Origin: Anaerolineales bacterium UBA2317
GTDB lineage: Bacteria; Chloroflexota; Anaerolineae; Anaerolineales; Villigracilaceae
Direction: 5' to 3'
DNA length: 17,962 bases
NCBI GenBank assembly: GCA_002345215.1
Contig: DDVH01000005.1
Coordinates: 1-17,962 of the forward strand
In this document: one piece after another, positions 7,467 through 13,792 of the stretch
Position numbering within the stretch: the stretch's first letter is position 1
Layout of the letters: each line of letters opens with the position of its first letter
Notes under the pieces: generated by a model
What the model was told of the DNA's origin: nothing
What the model saw: only the letters and a program-made list of their open reading frames with translations
Database searches by the model: none
Translations under genes and position numbers: made by a program

Positions 7467-8612
7467 ATGAAACTGCACGAGTATCAATCTAAAAATATTT
7501 TTTCAAAGTATGGCATTCCGATTCCAAAAGGAAGGGTCGCGGCTACCGCTCAAGAAGCAAAGCAAATTGCAGAAGAGTTAGGTGGTCGCGTTGTAGTTAA
7601 ATCACAAGTGTTGGTCGGTGGGCGCGGAAAGGCTGGTGGTGTAAAACTTGCTAAAAATGCCGCTGAAGCTGAGCAACTTGCCGAACAAATTTTGGCATTG
7701 GAAATTAAAGGGCTTCCCGTTCGCAAAGTGTTGATTGACGAAGCCTCAGCTATTGACCAAGAAATCTACTTTGCGATTACGAACGACCGCGCCGCAAAAA
7801 AACCGGTGATGATTGCCTCAGCCGCAGGCGGCATTGACATTGAAGAAGTAGCGGCAAAAGAACCAGAAAAAATCATCAAAGTTCATATTGACCCATTGCT
7901 TGGTTTGCGTGAATATCAAGCCCGCGATGTGGCTGTAGGCATTGATTTGCCACGCGAATACTGGAAAGATTTTACAAAAATTGCTATTGGGTTATGGAAT
8001 GTTTATAAAGATACAGACGCAACGTTAGCAGAAATCAATCCGTTGGTGATTACAAAAGAAAAGAAACTGATTGCCTTAGACGGCAAAATGATGATTGACG
8101 ATAACGCGTTGTTCCGTCAACCTGACTTAAATGAAATGCGCGATACAGACGAAGATGCACCTGCTGAAATTGAAGCCCGCAAGTATGGTCTTTCTTATAT
8201 CAAATTAGATGGCAATATTGGATGTATGGTCAATGGTGCAGGGCTAGCAATGACCAGCATGGATGTAATCAAACTGTTTGGGGGCGAGCCAGCAAACTTC
8301 CTCGACGTAGGAGGCGGTGCAGACTCAAAGAAAGTCGCCGCGGCAATGCGAATCATTTTGACAGATACAAACGTCAAAGCCGTTTTGTTTAACATCTTTG
8401 GTGGAATCACACGTTGTGATGAAGTAGCACGTGGTATTTTGGTTGCTATGGATGAAGTTAAACCAAAAGTGCCAATGGTTGTAAGGCTTGTTGGAACAAA
8501 TGCGGAAGAAGGAAGAAAACTTTTGGAAAACGCAAATATGATTACAGCCGAAACATTGGCTGATGCCGCCAAGAAATCTGTAGAAGCGGCGAAAAAGGTC
8601 AATTACGCATGA
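7467..8612 (+). CDS. sucC: Succinyl-CoA synthetase, beta subunit
   Basis: Beta subunit of the TCA-cycle enzyme that converts succinyl-CoA, a nucleoside diphosphate and phosphate to succinate, CoA and NTP. It works as a complex with SucD in the cytoplasm. The 381 residues are normal for the family. The N-terminal ATP-grasp fold shows the opening HEYQSKNIFSKYGIPIP, the nucleotide loop GGRGKAGG (51-58), the Mg-binding EINPL (189-193) and LDGKMMIDDNAL (204-215). The C-terminal CoA-ligase domain shows IFGGITRCDEVARG (310-323). Choice of ATP or GTP cannot be read with confidence. AAAGGGA ends about 8 bases before the ATG. The stop codon overlaps the sucD start in ATGA, a sign of translational coupling and one transcript. 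Confidence 0.97.
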   Translation: MKLHEYQSKNIFSKYGIPIPKGRVAATAQEAKQIAEELGGRVVVKSQVLVGGRGKAGGVKLAKNAAEAEQLAEQILALEIKGLPVRKVLIDEASAIDQEIYFAITNDRAAKKPVMIASAAGGIDIEEVAAKEPEKIIKVHIDPLLGLREYQARDVAVGIDLPREYWKDFTKIAIGLWNVYKDTDATLAEINPLVITKEKKLIALDGKMMIDDNALFRQPDLNEMRDTDEDAPAEIEARKYGLSYIKLDGNIGCMVNGAGLAMTSMDVIKLFGGEPANFLDVGGGADSKKVAAAMRIILTDTNVKAVLFNIFGGITRCDEVARGILVAMDEVKPKVPMVVRLVGTNAEEGRKLLENANMITAETLADAAKKSVEAAKKVNYA

Positions 8613-9469
8613 GCATTTTAGTTAATAAAAATACACGTTTGTTAGTGCAAGGCATTACGGGTAACGAAGGTTTGTTTCACACCACTCAAATGGTGGCGTA
8701 TGGAACACAAGTAGTCGGCGGAATTACACCCGGCAAAGGTGGCGAATGGGTATTAGAAAAAATTCCAGTCTTTGATTCTGTCCGTTCTGCAAAAGAAAAT
8801 ACAGATGCCAATGCCACAATTATTTTCGTGCCTGCTCGCTTCGCACCAGATGCAATGTTTGAAGCCGCAGACGCAGGCATTCCTTTAATAATTTGTATTA
8901 CTGAAGGCGTTGCCATTTCAGATATGATGCGCGTCCGAAATTATTTAGACCAAAAAAATGTGCGTTTGATTGGACCCAACTGCCCCGGCTTATTAACTCC
9001 GGGTGAAGCCAAAGTTGGAATCATCCCCGGCAACATTGCAATCTCCGGAAATGTCGGTGTGGTTTCTCGTTCTGGAACTTTGACGTATGAAGTTTTATAT
9101 GCTATGAAAAATCTCGGCATGGGAGCATCTACCTGTGTCGGCATTGGCGGTGATCCGGTCAACGGCACAAACTTTGTTGATGTGCTTGAAATGTTTGAAG
9201 ATGATCCACACACTGAAAAAGTGATTATGATTGGCGAAATCGGTGGCAATGAAGAAGAAAAAGCCGCAGAATTTATTCGTACAAAAATGACAAAACCGGT
9301 TGCTTCATTTATTGCAGGTCAAACTGCTCCGCCCGGAAAACGCATGGGGCACGCCGGCGCAATCATTGAAGGTGGCGAAGGTTCAGCGGCAGATAAAATC
9401 AAGACTCTTGAAGCGGCTGGCGTCAAAGTAGCAAAACACCCGGAAGAAATTCCTACATTGTTAAACTAA
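8609..9469 (+). CDS. sucD: Succinyl-CoA synthetase, alpha subunit
   Basis: Alpha subunit partner of SucC. It binds CoA and carries the phosphohistidine intermediate. Its 286 residues are close to the E. coli length. The N-terminal CoA-binding Rossmann domain begins VNKNTRLLVQGITGNEG. IGPNCPGLL lies at 121-129, and the active-site histidine is H248 in GKRMGHAGAIIEGG. GIGGDPVNGTNF (178-189) and EIGGNEEEKAAEF (210-222) are also typical. The ATG overlaps the sucC stop by four bases. Two hairpins follow, and the first small one (arms 9453-9460 and 9471-9478) includes the last codons and the stop. Confidence 0.97.
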   Translation: MSILVNKNTRLLVQGITGNEGLFHTTQMVAYGTQVVGGITPGKGGEWVLEKIPVFDSVRSAKENTDANATIIFVPARFAPDAMFEAADAGIPLIICITEGVAISDMMRVRNYLDQKNVRLIGPNCPGLLTPGEAKVGIIPGNIAISGNVGVVSRSGTLTYEVLYAMKNLGMGASTCVGIGGDPVNGTNFVDVLEMFEDDPHTEKVIMIGEIGGNEEEKAAEFIRTKMTKPVASFIAGQTAPPGKRMGHAGAIIEGGEGSAADKIKTLEAAGVKVAKHPEEIPTLLN

Positions 9470-9474
9470 ACAAT

Positions 9475-9520
9475 GTAGGGGCACGATAAAGTGCCACGAA
9501 GTGGTATATCGTGCCCCTAC
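9475..9520. repeat. Long hairpin, possible dispersed REP/MITE-like element
   Basis: GTAGGGGCACGATA (9475-9488) pairs perfectly over 14 bases with 9507-9520. A small inner stem CCAC/GTGG lies within the loop. There is no T-tract on either strand. The GTAGGGGCACG...CGTGCCCCTAC form resembles palindromic elements found in many copies in some bacterial genomes. It may also help termination between convergent genes. Confidence 0.7.
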
Positions 9521-9537
9521 GTCGAAAATTAAACATA

Positions 9538-9563
9538 TAGAGCCGCCTAATTAGGCGGCTCTA
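9538..9563. terminator. Bidirectional terminator between sucD and acpP
   Basis: A 26-base perfect palindrome with arms TAGAGCCGCCTAA and its complement, GC-rich in the stem and able to fold on both strands. It lies between the convergent ends of sucD (9469) and acpP (9582). Poly-T runs are weak on both sides, so efficiency is uncertain, but position and stem strength argue for terminator use. Confidence 0.6.
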
Positions 9564-9581
9564 CGGTTATAATCCAATAAA

Positions 9582-9818
9582 TTATTTCTTGTTCGCGTCA
9601 ATGTACGCAACAGCCTCACCGACTGTGGTAATCTTTTGCGCGGCTTCATCAGAAATTTCAGCGCCAAACTTATCTTCAAACGCCATGATTAATTCCACCA
9701 AGTCCAGTGAATCGGCTTCCAAATCTTCACGGAAACGCGCTTCCATCGTAATCTTTGATTCATCTGCACCAAGCAAATCCTTGATGATGCCTTTCAATTC
9801 ATTATAAGTGTCTGACAT
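9582..9818 (-). CDS. acpP: Acyl carrier protein
   Basis: A 78-residue acidic carrier of fatty-acid intermediates in type II fatty-acid synthesis. The prosthetic 4'-phosphopantetheine attaches to S37 in the signature EADSLDLVELIM. Helix I (YNELKGIIKDLLG) and helix III (EISDEAAQKITTVGEAVAYI) are typical. The frame could be extended to a TTG four codons earlier, but that TTG overlaps the strong GGAGG (complement of 9824-9828), which sits five bases before the ATG at 9818-9816. The ATG is therefore the start. No fab genes are adjacent. The gene has its own consensus promoter and appears monocistronic, convergent with sucD and divergent from fni. Confidence 0.96.
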   Translation of the reverse strand: MSDTYNELKGIIKDLLGADESKITMEARFREDLEADSLDLVELIMAFEDKFGAEISDEAAQKITTVGEAVAYIDANKK

Positions 9819-9849
9819 AAAAGCCTCCAATAGGGTTTTGATTTTTCAA

Positions 9850-9877
9850 ATTGTAACCGCTTGACTTGCACTGTCAA
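9850..9877 (-). promoter_or_regulatory. acpP promoter (TTGACA-N16-TACAAT)
   Basis: Read on the minus strand, TTGACA (9877-9872) and TACAAT (9855-9850) are 16 bases apart. This is close to the sigma-70 consensus and the best promoter in the window. It gives a leader of about 25 bases that contains the GGAGG ribosome-binding site. Confidence 0.75.
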
Positions 9878-9889
9878 GCCATCTATCAA
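9861..9889 (+). promoter_or_regulatory. Possible fni promoter (TTGACT-N17-TATCAA)
   Basis: TTGACT (9861-9866) and TATCAA (9884-9889) are 17 bases apart. The predicted start near 9896 would fall on the AGGA (9894-9897) ahead of the ATG at 9908, leaving a very short leader, so the call is tentative. Its -35 is interleaved with the acpP -35 in the inverted repeat GCTTGAC (9859-9865)/GTCAAGC (9873-9879). Confidence 0.35.
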
Positions 9890-9907
9890 ACACAGGAACA
9901 CTCCCCC

Positions 9908-10930
9908 ATGACAAAAGTTGCGCCGATTGACCAACGAAAAGCCGACCACATAAAAATAAACTTAGAACAGGATGTTCGCTCCGCACTGACCAGCGGGCTT
10001 GAAAAATATCACTTCATCCACGAAGCCCTACCAGAAGTGGATTTAAACCGCCTCGACACTACAGTGAACTTGTTCGGCAAGCGTTTACATTCGCCAATCC
10101 TCATCAGCTCGATGACCGGTGGCACAGCCGAAGCAGAGACGATTAACCTACGTCTAGCAGAAGCCGCACAAGAATGCGGAGTTGCGATGGGAGTCGGAAG
10201 TCAACGTGCCGCGATTGAACATCCCGAACAAGCAAAAACATTTCAAGTACGCCGAGTTGCAAAAGATATTTTGTTATTTGCGAATCTCGGAGCCGTACAA
10301 TTAAATTATGGCTACGGCATTGACCAATGCAAACAAGCCGTAGATATGATTCAAGCCGACGCATTGTATTTGCATTTGAATCCAGTGCAAGAAGCCGTGC
10401 AAGATGCAGGTGATACAAACTTTGAAGGCTTAGCAAAAAAGATTGAGGAAGTTTGTAAAAAATTGGAAGTGCCCGTGATTGCAAAAGAAGTCGGCTGGGG
10501 AATTTCAGAACGCACTGCAAAATTATTAAGTGATTGCGGAGTGCAAGCCATTGACGTTGCCGGTGCAGGCGGAACATCATGGTCACAAGTAGAAATGCAC
10601 CGCGCACCTGATGAATTTACACGTCAACTCGCCGCTACATTTGTTGGCTGGGGAATCCCAACAGCAGAATCAATTCTCAATGTTAAAAAAGCTGTTCCTG
10701 ATATGACCATCTTTGCATCAGGCGGAATCAAAGATGGACTCGATATTGCCAAATGTATAGCCCTTGGTGCAACACTCGGCGGCATGGCAGGTAATTTCCT
10801 AAAGGCGGCGGCAATCTCCACTGAAAAAGCAGTTGATATGATGAAGTTAACCAAAAGACAAATCGAAGTCACCATGTTTGCAACAGGGGTTGAGAAGTTG
10901 GAAAAATTAGAGGGAAAATTAGATGTCTAA
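9908..10930 (+). CDS. fni: Type 2 isopentenyl-diphosphate delta-isomerase (FMN-dependent)
   Basis: Interconverts IPP and DMAPP for isoprenoid and polyprenyl-phosphate synthesis, using reduced FMN and Mg2+ in a TIM barrel. The 340-residue form starts at the ATG at 9908, with AGGA 10 bases upstream. A longer reading from TTG 9866 would overlap both promoters and is not preferred. Visible family features are RKADHI (10-15), SSMTGG (67-72), GVGSQRAAIE (95-104), LHLNPVQEAVQ (155-165, with the Gln and Glu used in catalysis and Mg binding), KEVGWGIS (193-200), DVAGAGGTSW (216-225) and the phosphate-binding ASGGIKDG (270-277). The mevalonate or MEP genes are not in the window. The last 8 bases overlap the following Roco gene in another frame, so the two are probably cotranscribed. 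Confidence 0.95.
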   Translation: MTKVAPIDQRKADHIKINLEQDVRSALTSGLEKYHFIHEALPEVDLNRLDTTVNLFGKRLHSPILISSMTGGTAEAETINLRLAEAAQECGVAMGVGSQRAAIEHPEQAKTFQVRRVAKDILLFANLGAVQLNYGYGIDQCKQAVDMIQADALYLHLNPVQEAVQDAGDTNFEGLAKKIEEVCKKLEVPVIAKEVGWGISERTAKLLSDCGVQAIDVAGAGGTSWSQVEMHRAPDEFTRQLAATFVGWGIPTAESILNVKKAVPDMTIFASGGIKDGLDIAKCIALGATLGGMAGNFLKAAAISTEKAVDMMKLTKRQIEVTMFATGVEKLEKLEGKLDV

Positions 10931-13310
10931 CAACGAAGTATTAGATCGTATTCAATATGTAGCAAAGCACCACAGCCTTATTTTGGACTTATCAGAGCTC
11001 GGTTTATCATCAATCCCCGATGAAATTTATTCGCTTACCTATCTGGAAGAATTAATTCTTACTAGGAATAATATTCAAATTATTCCTTCTAGTATTGGTT
11101 TATTAAAAAACTTGACTTCATTGGAAATTAGTGCAAATCCAATTAGAGAACTTCCTAAGGAGATTGGAAAATTAGAAAAGTTAAAATTATTAGGCGCTAT
11201 AAGATGTCAACTAGAGACAATACCACAGGAAATTGGTCGTTTATCAAAACTGAAAAGGCTTTTCCTTGGGGGAAACAGTATAGAATCCCTTCCGTCAACA
11301 ATTGGAGAATTAACAAACTTAGATTCTCTGCTTATCCCAGAAAATAAATTATCTACTCTGCCAGAAAAAGTTGGGAATTTGAAATCTCTTTCAGTACTAA
11401 ATTTAGGAAACAATAAATTTAGTACTTTTCCTGAACAAATCCTGAGAATTCAGAAGTTAGGGAGTTTGTATTTGAACAATAATAAACTGACTTCATTACC
11501 TGAATCAATTGATCTTTTAACTGAAATAGAATCATTAAATCTAGATAATAACCATATCAGTGTATTGCCAAAAGGAATTAAGAAGCTTAAGAAGTTACGG
11601 TATCTTAATCTCAAAGGAAATCCTCTACATATTCCCACTGAAATTCTCGATCAAACAAATTCCCCATTTTCAATCATAGCTTCATATTTTGGAAGATTAG
11701 GTGAATCAGGAACCCTTAAAAATTACAGTCATCTTATCAGACGGAAACCTATACTTGAAGCAAAAGTTGTTTTCGTCGGTCAAGGATCAGTAGGGAAAAC
11801 ATCTCTGATTCATCAAATTCTTGATGGTACGTTTGACTTTGGTCAAATCAAAACTGAAGGAATATCCATCAAACAGTACAAGGTAAAAAAGCTACTAGAA
11901 AATGAAGGTCAAAACACTGAAATTAAACTAAATATTTGGGACTTTGGTGGGCAGGAAATTATGCACGCTACTCATCAATTTTTCCTTACAAAACGCAGCC
12001 TTTATATCTTAGTTCTTGACTCTCGGTTAACTCAAGAAGAAAACCGTGTTGAATATTGGCTTAAAATTATCCAATCATTTGGAGGTGAATCACCTGTTTT
12101 AATTGTTGGTAATAAAGTTGACCAACATCCACTTGATATTGATAAAACAGGCTTACAAAAGAAATACTCTAATATTGTTGACATCCTTGAAACTTCTGCG
12201 GCTACAGGTCAAGGCATTGAAAAATTAAAAACAGAAATCACAAAACAAGTGGATATTCTTCCGCATGTTCGCGATTTATTACCTCAAGCATGGTTTTTTG
12301 TTAAAACCAATTTAGAAGAGTTTGCAAAAAGTAGAAATTTCTTTACACAAGATCAATATTATGATTTGTGCAGAAAATATGATGTCTTTGATGAAACGAG
12401 CCAACATACCTTAATTGGTTTTTTACACGACTTAGGCGTTGTTTTACATTTTCAAGATGACCCACGTTTGGTTAATTTGGGAATTCTTAATCCACAGTGG
12501 GTTACAAATGGTGTTTATAAAATTCTAAATTCGCATGAATTGTTTCAAAATCACGGCAAACTTACTTTATCTTTATTAAATCAAATCCTTGACTTAACTG
12601 AATATCCAAGCAATAAACGTTTGTTCATTGTGGATATGATGAAAAAATTTGAATTATGTTATGACATTGAACCCGATAAATCTTTTCTTATTCCCGATTT
12701 ATTGCCAAAAGACCTGCCTCAATTAAATTTTTCAGGTATTCCTGCATTTGAATATTTGTATCCTGTTTTACCTTCCAGTGTGATTACACGGTTAATTGTT
12801 CGGTTGAATCAAAAAATACACAAAAACATTGTTTGGCGAACTGGTGCAATGTTGAAAATCGGAGAAAATACTGCCTTAGTGAAAGCAGATATTGAGGATA
12901 GAAAAATTTCAATCGCAATTGATGGCTTAGAACACACCCGTCGAGATGCGCTTTCAGCAATTCGATATCAATTAGATGAAATTCATGAATCTATCAAAAG
13001 ATTAAATCCACAAAAACGAGTACCTATCCCCGAAGCACCAAACGCAGAACCTTTGGATTACGATTATTTACTCCAACTAGAACGTGATGGATTTGAAGAA
13101 CATCCAGTAAAAGATGGAAATCGCCTTCTTAAAGTCAATGTGCGAAAATTATTAAGTGGTGTTGTGAGTGAATCTGAAAGAAAGCAAGCTGTAAGGAATA
13201 TTACAAATATTTACGGAGACGTTAGTGGAAGCAACTTTATTTTAGGTGATGAAAACCAAGCAAGCGTAAAAAATATTGAGAAAAAGAAGCAAAGAAAAAA
13301 GAAATCATAA
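10923..13310 (+). CDS. Roco protein: leucine-rich repeats, Roc GTPase and COR domain
   Basis: A 795-residue bacterial Roco protein without a kinase. Residues about 18-240 are about ten 23-residue LRRs of the LxxLPxxIGxLxxL type. The Roc GTPase (about 278-445) has G1 GQGSVGKTS (286-294), a likely switch I Thr311, G3 DFGGQE (340-345), G4 NKVD (397-400) and G5 ETSAATG (423-429), so all nucleotide motifs are intact. The COR domain covers about 450-690 (IGFLHDLGVVLHF, LVNLGILNPQWV). In known bacterial Roco proteins COR drives a nucleotide-dependent monomer-dimer cycle. The tail carries NIYGDVSGSNFILGDEN (762-778) and a Lys-rich end, KKKQRKKKS. The start overlaps fni by 8 bases, with GAGGG (10910-10914) eight bases upstream. 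It is AT-rich relative to fni, hinting at separate ancestry. The biological role is unknown; a sensor or conflict role is inference. Confidence 0.93.
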   Translation: MSNNEVLDRIQYVAKHHSLILDLSELGLSSIPDEIYSLTYLEELILTRNNIQIIPSSIGLLKNLTSLEISANPIRELPKEIGKLEKLKLLGAIRCQLETIPQEIGRLSKLKRLFLGGNSIESLPSTIGELTNLDSLLIPENKLSTLPEKVGNLKSLSVLNLGNNKFSTFPEQILRIQKLGSLYLNNNKLTSLPESIDLLTEIESLNLDNNHISVLPKGIKKLKKLRYLNLKGNPLHIPTEILDQTNSPFSIIASYFGRLGESGTLKNYSHLIRRKPILEAKVVFVGQGSVGKTSLIHQILDGTFDFGQIKTEGISIKQYKVKKLLENEGQNTEIKLNIWDFGGQEIMHATHQFFLTKRSLYILVLDSRLTQEENRVEYWLKIIQSFGGESPVLIVGNKVDQHPLDIDKTGLQKKYSNIVDILETSAATGQGIEKLKTEITKQVDILPHVRDLLPQAWFFVKTNLEEFAKSRNFFTQDQYYDLCRKYDVFDETSQHTLIGFLHDLGVVLHFQDDPRLVNLGILNPQWVTNGVYKILNSHELFQNHGKLTLSLLNQILDLTEYPSNKRLFIVDMMKKFELCYDIEPDKSFLIPDLLPKDLPQLNFSGIPAFEYLYPVLPSSVITRLIVRLNQKIHKNIVWRTGAMLKIGENTALVKADIEDRKISIAIDGLEHTRRDALSAIRYQLDEIHESIKRLNPQKRVPIPEAPNAEPLDYDYLLQLERDGFEEHPVKDGNRLLKVNVRKLLSGVVSESERKQAVRNITNIYGDVSGSNFILGDENQASVKNIEKKKQRKKKS
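13206..13259 (+). other. C-terminal Gly/Asn beta-type motif of the Roco protein
   Basis: Codons for residues 762-779. NIYGDVSGSNFILGDEN has alternating hydrophobic residues with Gly, Asn and Asp turns. It resembles residues 33-49 of the NB-ARC protein. It follows the folded COR region and precedes a Lys-rich tail, so it is probably an exposed peptide. A role in homotypic signalling is inference. Confidence 0.4.
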
Positions 13311-13727
13311 ATGGATACGAAAAGTAAAAAAATACTTGGCTTGATTTCTATAATTAGTATTGTTTTAGTATTTTATATATTTTTTCCCGGTTTGTCTACG
13401 CGTAATTCCGTAACCGAAATAAATACTCTCTCCCCTACTTTAACTTTGACTCCCCAAGCAAACTTTGAAGTGACAATTCCCTCAAAAGGATTACTAAAAA
13501 ATTATGTGACTGTTTCTGTCAAAGCCGAGGCTGGCACAAGTTGTAATTTAATTTTCATTCCCGCTTCAGGTGAAATGTTAAACATGGATACCATTGCAGA
13601 TGAAAATGGTGATTGTGTTTGGCGATGGAAATTGGAAGAATCATATAAAAAAGGGACGGCAAGATTAATCTTTACGATTAATGGAATCAGTGACACTCGT
13701 TTTCTGCAAATTTTAGAATCTTTCTAA
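13311..13727 (+). CDS. Small membrane-anchored exported protein with beta-sandwich-like domain
   Basis: 138 residues, not a named family that I can place. A Lys-rich start and one hydrophobic segment (about 8-27, ILGLISIISIVLVFYIFFPG) make a signal anchor. There is no lipobox cysteine. A Ser/Thr/Pro linker follows (SPTLTLTP, 41-48). Residues about 50-138 look all-beta, with C78 and C102 (CNLIFIPASG...ENGDCVWRW), a possible disulfide. The C...G...ADENGDCVWRWK pattern resembles Ig-like modules in exported Anaerolineae proteins. The ATG directly follows the Roco stop with no spacer and only an A-rich upstream stretch, so translation probably depends on reinitiation after Roco. That ties the two products, one inside and one outside the membrane. 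Confidence 0.7.
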   Translation: MDTKSKKILGLISIISIVLVFYIFFPGLSTRNSVTEINTLSPTLTLTPQANFEVTIPSKGLLKNYVTVSVKAEAGTSCNLIFIPASGEMLNMDTIADENGDCVWRWKLEESYKKGTARLIFTINGISDTRFLQILESF

Positions 13728-13754
13728 ATAAATCTATAAATAATAGAATAAATG

Positions 13755-13763
13755 TGCTAAAAT
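13755..13763 (+). promoter_or_regulatory. Extended -10 promoter for the ABC transporter operon
   Basis: TG-C-TAAAAT matches the extended -10 form seen at 3789 and 7417, 29 bases before the ATG at 13793. No -35 is evident. The predicted start near 13770 would fall inside the hairpin at 13761-13788. Confidence 0.45.
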
Positions 13764-13788
13764 ATCCCAAATTTATATTTGGGATATT
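13761..13788 (+). promoter_or_regulatory. 12-bp hairpin that covers the ABC ATPase ribosome-binding site
   Basis: AATATCCCAAAT (13761-13772) pairs with 13777-13788 around the loop TTAT. The 3' arm contains the GGGA Shine-Dalgarno (13781-13784), which lies eight bases before the ATG. In read-through transcripts from the Roco operon the site would be closed. A transcript from the local promoter would lack part of the 5' arm and leave it open. The stem is AT-rich and has no T-tract, so a terminator is less likely. Confidence 0.5.
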
Positions 13789-13792
13789 GATT

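Noticed and set aside
8195..8602. 135-residue minus-strand frame inside sucC
   Set aside because: Shadow of conserved sucC sequence, rich in Ser, Thr and Ala without motifs.
9568..9573. TATAAT on the plus strand between sucD and acpP
   Set aside because: It faces into the 3' end of acpP, lacks both a -35 and a TG extension, and has no gene to serve; a chance AT-rich match or at most an antisense start.
9589..9807. Plus-strand open frame opposite acpP
   Set aside because: It is an antisense shadow of acpP; the composition is Ser-rich and has no family resemblance.
9866..9907. Upstream TTG extension of fni
   Set aside because: It would place the start inside the acpP and fni promoter elements; the ATG at 9908 matches the family N-terminus and has AGGA at a reasonable distance.
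10143..10607. 154-residue minus-strand frame inside fni
   Set aside because: fni is certain from its motifs and the antisense frame has no recognisable features; it exists because of codon bias on the real strand.
10923..13310. Roco protein as a kinase-bearing LRRK-type protein
   Set aside because: After the COR domain only about 100 residues remain and no kinase motifs are present.
13754..13792. GTG extension of the ABC ATPase
   Set aside because: The extra residues would be encoded by the -10 element and the perfect hairpin, while ATPases of this family begin near MSLIHIENLNKHF.
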